Shown here piece by piece: positions 57,753 through 64,000 of a stretch of DNA of 64,000 nt. Position numbers and translations under genes: made by a program. The notes under the pieces are model-generated. The model had not been told where the DNA came from and ran no database searches. It saw only the letters and a list, made by a program, of their open reading frames with translations. The stretch spans positions 1 to 64,000 of the forward strand of contig JAVXUO010000026.1 of assembly GCA_033065855.1 (NCBI GenBank), written 5' to 3'. Positions within the stretch are counted from its first letter, which is position 1, and every line of letters starts with the position of its first letter. The stretch is from Escallonia rubra. Lineage: Eukaryota; Streptophyta; Magnoliopsida; Escalloniales; Escalloniaceae.

Positions 57753-59400
57753 TCACTTTTGCTTTCCCTTGCCCTTTGCACCAGCAGCTACTTGTCTTTC
57801 ACCTTGACTCCTTGCAGCTGCTCTTGATCTTGTGGTTATTTGTCCTCCTGTTGGATTTGAGCCAGGGTTGTCTTTTGACTTCTCCTTCCCTTGGCTTGGA
57901 CTTCCCTTGGCAGTCTTCTCTTTCCCTCTGCTCTGGTCACCTTGGCTTTGTCTACCTGCAACAGCTGATGTTGAGGGTGGCTCTACCATGCTTGGTATAG
58001 GCCATGATGGTCTTTGGGCTGATGTTGCCTGTGGAGTTGGCATAAACCCTGCTGGTATCTGCTCTGTAACAACTGAGCTTTGTGGAGCACCTTGGCTTGG
58101 TTGAGATGCAGTTTGTTGCCTTATTGGCTGCAAAAAGACATTTTCAGTAAAAACACCTATTTATAAATACAATTCAAATATATAACTCTGTTATTTACAT
58201 ACTGGTAACTTTTGCCTTCTTGGGGTTCTGCCCCCCCTTGTTGCCATATCTCCCTGTTGTGGGGCTCTGCCTTGCTCAGTTGCATTATCTCCCTGTTGTG
58301 GGGCTCTGCCTTGCTCAGTTGCATTATCTCCCTGTTGTGAGGCTTTGCCTTGCTCAGTTGGCATGTTTCCCTGTTAGAGAGGTTATAATACATTAATCTC
58401 AAACATAAATAACAACTAGGCCAACTAAATAAATCAACATGTATTTACTGAGGAAGTATTTTGTCTACTGCTCTGACATTTCCTCCCGTTGTGCCCAAGC
58501 TGATGGCATATGCTGCATCTAGTTGTTGTTCCTTTCCTTGACATCTTGCCAGTGCCTGTGTTATCCTCAGCTTCATATTTGCCTCTTCTCTTCAGTTTCT
58601 TAGGTCTGCCACTTGGCCTTCTATAAGTGGGGGGTAGAATGAAGGGTAAATGACTTTTAGGCCACATACTTGGACCATTCATTGGGTTAATGATTGGTGC
58701 ATAAGCCTTCTTGTATGTGTCAATACTGTAGCACTCATGGATGAAATTCTCTACTACCAGGTTCTTGTGCCAAATGCATGCAATGGCATGGGGACAGGGA
58801 ATCCCATTCAAGTCCCACCTCCTACATGAACATGTGTACTGCTTGAGATCCACAATGAACTGTTCCCCCCGTGGACATGCTACCTGAAACCTCAACTCCC
58901 CTGAGTGTGATGGTATCCCTTCCCCAGCATACACCTTCAATCTTTCAGTTATCCTCTGTATTACAGGACAAATCTCACCATTTCATTCCTCAGCTTGTTC
59001 CCTAGAAATCTCATCCTTACCATCAAGGTATTTCTTATTGTTTCAAGACAAGTAATGACCAATCTATCCATTGCTTCCTTTATCATTGAATTGAAGCTCT
59101 CACAATAATTGTTCAAAAGAACATCACATTTAACATTTGTACTAAAATGTGACCTAGACCACTTTGTAGGTAACTTATCATCAGGCCAGGCCACTGCCTC
59201 CTTGTCTATGTCAGCCATCTCTTGCATTCTGTGCTCCCATCTCACCACATTGGTTGCCTTGGCTGCAACAAACAGAACATCTCTCAAAGTAATCCCAGTA
59301 AACCCTACTGCCTTGACGTTTGCATGCAAGTGCATGACACAAAACCTGTGCTCAGTATGAGGATACAATGACTCTATGCTCCCAACCAACCTGTTAGCCA
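57753..59400 (-). pseudogene. MULE transposase, C-terminal half
   Basis: Starting at the LTR junction: MANRLVGSIESLYPHTEHRF and VMHLHANVK (the end of the second catalytic region), then NNYCESFNSMI with the third catalytic Glu. After a frameshift near 58965 comes ICPVIQRITERLKVYAGEG. The SWIM zinc finger follows (CSCRRWDLNGIPCPHAIAC, ~58780-58830), then a CCHC knuckle (CSICHQLGHNGRKC). Two introns with good sites follow (58371-58448 and 58128-58202). The exon 58203-58370 encodes three 13-residue repeats (TEQGRAPQQGDNA type). The last exon 57753-58127 is Ser/Gln/Lys-rich and ends KGKGKQK. Apart from the frameshift this half is intact. Confidence 0.85.
58242..58358 (-). repeat. 39-bp in-frame coding repeat, three copies
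   Basis: Three tandem units encode TEQGKASQQGDNA, TEQGRAPQQGDNA and TEQGRAPQQGDMA. The units lie in one exon of the MULE transposase and keep the frame. Confidence 0.85.
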
Positions 59401-59402
59401 TA

Positions 59403-60856
59403 TGGTTGGATAACCTAGGCCTACATCTTGTTTTGATGATAACTACACATTGATTATGTTCTAATGTGTGCTTTGAGTGTATTCTTAGTAGGTATATACA
59501 TGCACACTCATGAAGACACATTTGAGAAGTTGGATAGATGGATTAAAGCCAAAGAAGCTTAAAGCTATGGTGACATGCTATGGAAGCTTCATCAAGTCCA
59601 ATGTCAAAGAGCAAGAAAGAATGCATCGGCTAAGTTACTATCGATTATAATTGATCTTTCCTATTATGTAACTAGTCTTGGTTTGATGCTTGGATAGATG
59701 ACTATGACCTAAAAAGACCTTAGGACACCTTGTGCATTGCATGTGAGTTCATAACCTTTCACACGAGTGTGGTTCTTGAAAATGAGTGCACTTTGGAGCT
59801 CACTCAGATTTTCTCAAAACTGTTTTTGGTGCTAATCTTTTCATATCTTGATAAAACTTTTCATTAGCTTTCCAACGCAAAAAACGGCACCTTAATCCGA
59901 TTTTTCTAGTGAAAGTTATGCCCAAAATAGGAAAGGGGGTTCCGTGAGGCAGCCGATAGGCAGTAGGGTATTACAGTCGACTGTAATTGAATAGAGTCGA
60001 CTGCATTGGTCAATGCAGTCGACTGCATTGGTCAAACTTCAGTTCCAACGGCTATTTTCGAGGACAAAACTCCAACGGCTATTTTTGAGGGATTACAGTC
60101 GACTGCATTGGTTACAGTCGACTGCAATGGCAGTTTTGGCCATATTATGCCTAACGGCTATATTTGATCTCTTCTCTATATAAATGATTTTGGGCTTCAT
60201 TATACATCATGGAAATCACATTCTAAGCCTACATTCATTAGAGAAGCATCAAGGCTCATAGATTAAACTTTTCTCTCTTCATCTTCATGATTTTACATCA
60301 TTAAAGAGAGCATCTTTGTGAGCAATTCTTTGATTGAGAGTGAGCATCCTTCAAGTCATCAATTCTCTCATCTCTCTATTGCGCTAGAGCTTCATTTGTA
60401 CTCATTTCCTTTCAAGAGGGTTTCTTTGTACACATTTGATCTTTGTAAAAGGATTGTGATCAAGGCTTGGGTTTGTCAAGTCTTGGGTGAGCTTTGTGGA
60501 TTCAAGGCTTGTGCTTGGTGTGGGGATATCACCAAGTGTTGTAAGGGTTTTGATCTTGACCCGGAAGAAGATTGTTGCTAGTGGATTCTAGTGCTCTTGC
60601 AAGGGACTTCCTTGAAGAGGTGGATGTAGGCTTGAGGGTATATCAAGCCGAACCATTTAAATCTCCTTGTCAAGTATCTCTAACTCAATCTCTTTACTTA
60701 TTGCTCTTTAATTGTTTGAGATTGTTTAGTTAGCATCTTCATTGAAGTATTACTTGGTTTGTTTGAGATTTATGATTGTGCTTAGTTTAAATTCCCCATT
60801 ATATTTCAAAAACCCTATATTCACCCCCCTCTAGGGTTGTTTTATTGGTTTCACAA
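59403..60856 (+). mobile_element. Solo LTR, probably Ty1/copia (SIRE-like)
   Basis: A 1.45-kb insertion splits the MULE transposase. Near the left end is TTGTTTTGATGATAAC, near the right end ATTCACCCCCCTCTAGGGTT, both typical of plant copia (SIRE-type) LTRs. CCAT(A/T) on both sides (59398-59402; 60857-60861) is a possible 5-bp target duplication, and the last bases (TTTCACAA) deviate from CA. CTATATAAATG at ~60176 is a TATA box candidate. Six ACAGTCGACTGCATTGG palindromic units lie at 59965-60130. No internal region or PBS remains, hence a solo LTR. Orientation plus, opposite to the MULE gene. Confidence 0.6.
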
Positions 60857-60861
60857 CCATT

Positions 60862-63140
60862 TTTGTTTGTCAGACAAAAATGTCCAACTCAAACTGTCTT
60901 CTATCTCTAAGTCATCACCCAACAACTGTACAAACCAACCCCAAGAGTCTCTGTTTTCAGCCTCCACAATAGCATATGAAACTGGATACATCTGGTTGTT
61001 AAGATCAATGCCCACTACAGTCAAGAGCTGACCACCAGTGGGACCTATCTAGCCCTATCAATCTCTTACACCCAGCTTTGAACCCTTCATTCAATGCACC
61101 AAGGCATATATAAATCCTTTGAAACATGTACTCACCCTGTCCTATGCCCCCTGGTTCATATTGTAGATCCACAGTGGTGCCATGATTACTTCTCTTAAGT
61201 TCATTGATGTAAGAGTTCAACTGCCCAAACTGTTCCATTATATTTCCCTCAACCATCATTGCTACCTTCCTCTTGCTTCTATAAACTGTCCAAAGTGGCA
61301 CATCTAGTTGGTGATCACTCATCAATGTATTTCTCAAAGTACCAACCTTCATATTAGGATTTAATCTAAAATCTTTACTGTATCTAGCAGCTAGCCAAGT
61401 ACTAGTCACATGTTTATTCTTGTGCACCCTGGTACAGGTGTGCTGGGTTACTGCAGTTTTCACAACCAAATCAACCTAATTGTCTCCTTGCATCCTAGAC
61501 ACAAACACCTGCCATTGACACCCTTTTGAAGCACACCTAGCCCTAACTCTCCCTGATTCATTCTTGGGGAATACTACTGGTTTTCCTTCCAAAATATAAT
61601 GTTGCCTAACAGCTTCCTTGAAAACCTTGTTGTCTTTAAACACCATACCAACCTTGAACTCAAGTTTTCTCATGTCTAATTTAGGGTTAAATTCCCTAGT
61701 TAGTTTCTTGTTTCTTGCATTGTCAATTTCTCCCTCAGAATCTGATGGTGGATGTTCCTGCCACTCATCAGAGTCATATTCTTTCTCTTTAAAATTTGGC
61801 ACCATTTGTCCCTTACCCTTGCTTCTACTACCCACTCTATGTTCTACAACATTCATGTCAACATTCTTCTCATACAATCTATCATCCTCATTGGCATCAT
61901 AGTCACTATCAAACAAATCTGAGCAGTATGATTCATCATCGGAATCACTACCCCTTGGCCCCTCAGAAGCACCACCACCTGCCCCTCATTAGCACCAGTA
62001 GCACTACCCATTGGCCCCTCAGAAGCACCACCACCTTGCCCCTCATTAGCACCAGTAGCACTACCCCTTGGCCCCTCAGAAGCACCACCACTTGGCCCCT
62101 CATTAGCACCAATAGCACTACCCCTTGGCCCCTCAGAAGCACCACCACCTGCCCCTCATTAGCACCAGTAGCACTACCCATTGGCCCCTCAGAAGCACCA
62201 CCACCTAGCCCCTCATTAGCACCAGTAGCACTAACCCTTGGCCCCTCAGAAGCACCACCACCTAGCCCCTTATTAGCACCAGTAGCACTACCCCTTGGCC
62301 CCTCAGTAGCACCACCACCTAGCCCCTTATTAGCACCAGTAGCACTACCCCTTGGCCCCTCAGTAGCACTACCCCTTGGCCCCTCAGTAGCACTGCCCCT
62401 TGCTGCCCTAGTCCTTTGGTGTATGGTTCTCCTGCCCTCAGTGCCCATTCTTGCCATACTGCTCTGATTTATGTTTTCCTCCCCCTACCCATTGTTGCCC
62501 TACTGCTCTGGTTTATGTTTTCCTCCACCCCAGTGCCCACATTTACTGATGCTTGTGTACCAAGCCCATCATCACCAGGATTGCTTGGATCTTCTAGACT
62601 CAGCCTAAACCTTGAACCACCTCTCACCCTCCTGTGTACTTGTTGTCCCCTGTTTTCCTAAGCTCCAAACAGGCATAGTAGTCCCTATAGGCACATTTCC
62701 TCCTACATTGCCTACATCATTAAGCTCTTCAATAACCACACTAGAGCCCACAGTTTCTTTAAGCCCTAACTGAGTGGAAGTTGATTCCATCATCTCATCC
62801 TTTGACAAACTTTCCAAATATATTTATACTTGGCCCTGTGAATTTATGCAGTCTTTCAATGTCAAAATGTCTGAGTCTACAATCATCTGCACTAGTCCAT
62901 TGTCAAGGCTTAACACAAGTTTCTTATAGTAATAGTTCATAAATCCTACAGCTCCTACACTCTCTGCCATGTTATCAATCTCAATCAAACTTAACATGTC
63001 AAGGTCACAATAATCAAAGTAGTCTATTTTGCAAGGGGTGTAAACCTTGTGTGGCATGTTCTTAAATTGCCCCCATAGTGCAGTTTTATGGTTAAAAGAG
63101 AAGAATGAAAATCTGAAAACACACAAACAAACCAAACATG
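60862..63140 (-). pseudogene. MULE transposase, N-terminal half with PB1-like domain
   Basis: After a likely splice acceptor (TGTTTTCAG, ~63110) LLTIKLHYGGNLRTCHTRF begins a PB1-like domain. It continues after a frameshift as IDYFDYCDLDMLSLIEIDNM and VGFMNYYYKKLVLSL. A TAA follows at 62824. Then come an acidic linker (62605-62817), the 57-bp minisatellite region, and the MULE DNA-binding region (VGMVFKDNKVFKEAVRQHYI, RVRARCASKGCQWQVFVS; 61476-61916). A TAG at 61476 precedes VVKTAVTQHTC and RYSKDFRLNPNMKVGTL. The catalytic part shows KRLIGLD (first Asp), a small deletion that removes the usual GCHLK, GGQLLTVVGIDLNNQMYP and LSWTFLSDKQK (second Asp), where the LTR is inserted. PB1-like N-termini are typical of one plant MULE group. 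Confidence 0.85.
61951..62400 (-). repeat. Minisatellite in the MULE transposase linker (57-bp unit)
   Basis: Seven units of ~57 bp (19 codons, ATGANEGLGGGASEGPMGS type) plus two 24-bp short units (GSATEGPR). Two units (near 61980 and 62150) lack one base (CACCTGCCCC for CACCTAGCCCC), which shifts the frame. The long plus-strand frame at 61796-62467 is the antisense of this array and not a gene. Confidence 0.9.
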
Positions 63141-63581
63141 CACAATCCAAAATTAACTACTGCATAAAACATAAACTAAAAAAAGCTTTAACTTCAAAAA
63201 CATTATTCTATCAATAAACAACACGCACGAACAAACAACACTTTAACAAACAAAATTATTTAATTAGAACTGAGATTATAAAATGATTTGCACATGTGAG
63301 AGACATTAGTTAATTATATACTTAAAACTCAAACCCTAGTTTAATCAAACAGGGACAAAATATGGGTTTCAGTAGCACTGACCATAAATGGGTTGTGCGA
63401 CGTCGCTTTCTCGGGGTTCCCAATCCATTTTCGCTCATCAATCTCCCACACGCGATCTTTTTCGTCCAAGAATTTTGATTTGCAGGTAGTGATCGCATGG
63501 TCGTTCTCTATTTTCCCGCTCTTCTCTGTTTCTCTCTCCTTAGCTCTGGCAACGGTTGGGTTTTTTGATTTCGTGATAACC

Positions 63582-63799
63582 GAGGGAACATGAGGTAGGC
63601 AAATGACCGATATACCCATGAGAAAACCGGGTGTGCTGTGCACGTGGGGTCTTAACGGTTGAATTTGAACGACCGTCCATTTTTGGAGCTGTTTGCAATG
63701 ATTTTGTAAACTTCGAGGGACATTATTGCAAAAGTTGTAAACACGAGGGACAAAGTGTAAAAACATGTAAACCATAGGGGACAATTTTGTAATTAACCC
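63582..63799 (-). repeat. MULE right terminal inverted repeat
   Basis: Inverted partner of 56230-56447. The 63141-63581 stretch between it and the transposase is the probable promoter and 5' UTR of the transposase gene; its reading frames are not conserved. Confidence 0.9.
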
Positions 63800-63924
63800 G
63801 ATTTTATACTATTTTTCCTCACGTTAATTATTTTTAAAAACTTTAGGGTTTAAACAAAATCAAAGATCCAGGAAATTTTAACACAATAATTATTGTTAAA
63901 CTTGAAATTGTGCATTGTCATATA

Positions 63925-64000
63925 CTTCATCCGTCTCGCATAAAATTGATCATCTTTTCTTGTTTGACCGTCCCACAAAAATTGCTCATTTTTCAAATTA
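63925..64000 (+). mobile_element. Stowaway-like element, cut by the window end
   Basis: TA followed by CTTCATCCGTCTCGCATAAA is the mariner/Stowaway terminal type (CTCCCTCCGTCCCATAAA in many plants). Only 76 bp are in the window. Confidence 0.5.

Larger units (their letters stand above)
56230..63799 (-). mobile_element. Mutator-like element (MULE) with 218-bp TIRs
   Basis: TIRs 56230-56447 and 63582-63799 start GGGTTAATTACAAAATTGTC and are about 90% identical. Flanks GATTTTTA (56222-56229) and GATTTTATA (63800-63808) resemble a decayed 9-bp target duplication. Inside are a MULE transposase on the minus strand (57753-63140), a GRF zinc-finger gene on the plus strand near the left TIR (56574-56942), and a copia-type LTR inserted in the transposase. 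Total 7,570 bp; ~6.1 kb without the LTR. The transposase has several lesions, so the element is not autonomous. Confidence 0.9.

Noticed and set aside
61796..62467. 223-codon plus-strand frame, the longest in the window
   Set aside because: Antisense of the 57-bp minisatellite in the MULE transposase linker; repeats keep it open by chance.

Overview
The window is repeat-dense plant nuclear DNA, most likely from a eudicot. The evidence is the Ty3/gypsy, Ty1/copia, hAT, Mutator-like and mariner/Stowaway elements of plant type, the plant-type captured genes (an ATL RING-H2 ligase fragment and a GRF zinc-finger gene), GT-AG introns of 70-80 bp, and AT-rich intergenic DNA. I see no intact host gene, rRNA, tRNA or CRISPR array. 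Almost everything that can be read is a transposable element (TE) or a gene fragment carried by one. I cannot name the species. All element names below (A, B, C, D, E, hAT1, hAT2) are local labels.

Layout. 1-7.2 kb: simple and tandem repeats, a 1.4-kb mariner/Stowaway-like element (1297-2691), a 166-bp tandem repeat and a 490-bp hAT-type MITE (5820-6309). 7.2-9.66 kb: a long LTR plus polypurine tract of a Ty3/gypsy element on the minus strand. It is fused at about 9665 to the 3' part of element A (plus strand, to 15274). A contains a Pack-MULE (10674-12441) with a captured ATL gene 5' part, and its LTR contains a LINE 3' fragment. 15.3-38.9 kb: element D (plus strand, short LTR, PBS at 15537), which hosts hAT1 (16364-17920). 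Its 3' LTR is split by element B (22409-38688), a structurally complete but degenerate Tat/Ogre-type Ty3/gypsy element on the minus strand. B has gag, protease, RT, RNase H, a second RNase H and integrase, plus two antisense gene-like regions: one plant-mobile-domain-like and one resembling DUF7745 proteins.

39.6-40.1 kb: a Ty1/copia gag-protease remnant. 42067-54230: hAT element E, whose transposase (minus strand) is cut in two by retrotransposon C (43614-52737). C in turn carries hAT2 (48723-50167, perfect 8-bp target duplication). 56230-63799: a Mutator-like element with 218-bp terminal inverted repeats (TIRs). It holds a broken transposase (minus strand), an oppositely oriented spliced GRF zinc-finger/transmembrane gene, and a copia-type solo LTR inserted in the transposase. 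The window ends inside a Stowaway-like terminus.

How the parts relate. E is the only hAT here with recognisable transposase, and hAT1 and hAT2 share its terminal and GGGCC-rich subterminal sequence, so they look like non-autonomous relatives. A, B and C belong to one Tat-like family: they have similar LTRs, 50-65 bp minisatellites before the 3' LTR, and dispersed AACCGGCCGGTT palindromes. The most notable items are the chimeric ATL reading frame in the Pack-MULE, the GRF gene inside the MULE, the two antisense gene-like regions in B, and the finding that A and B abut the same position of the two LTR remnants of D in opposite orientations. All alignments were made by eye.
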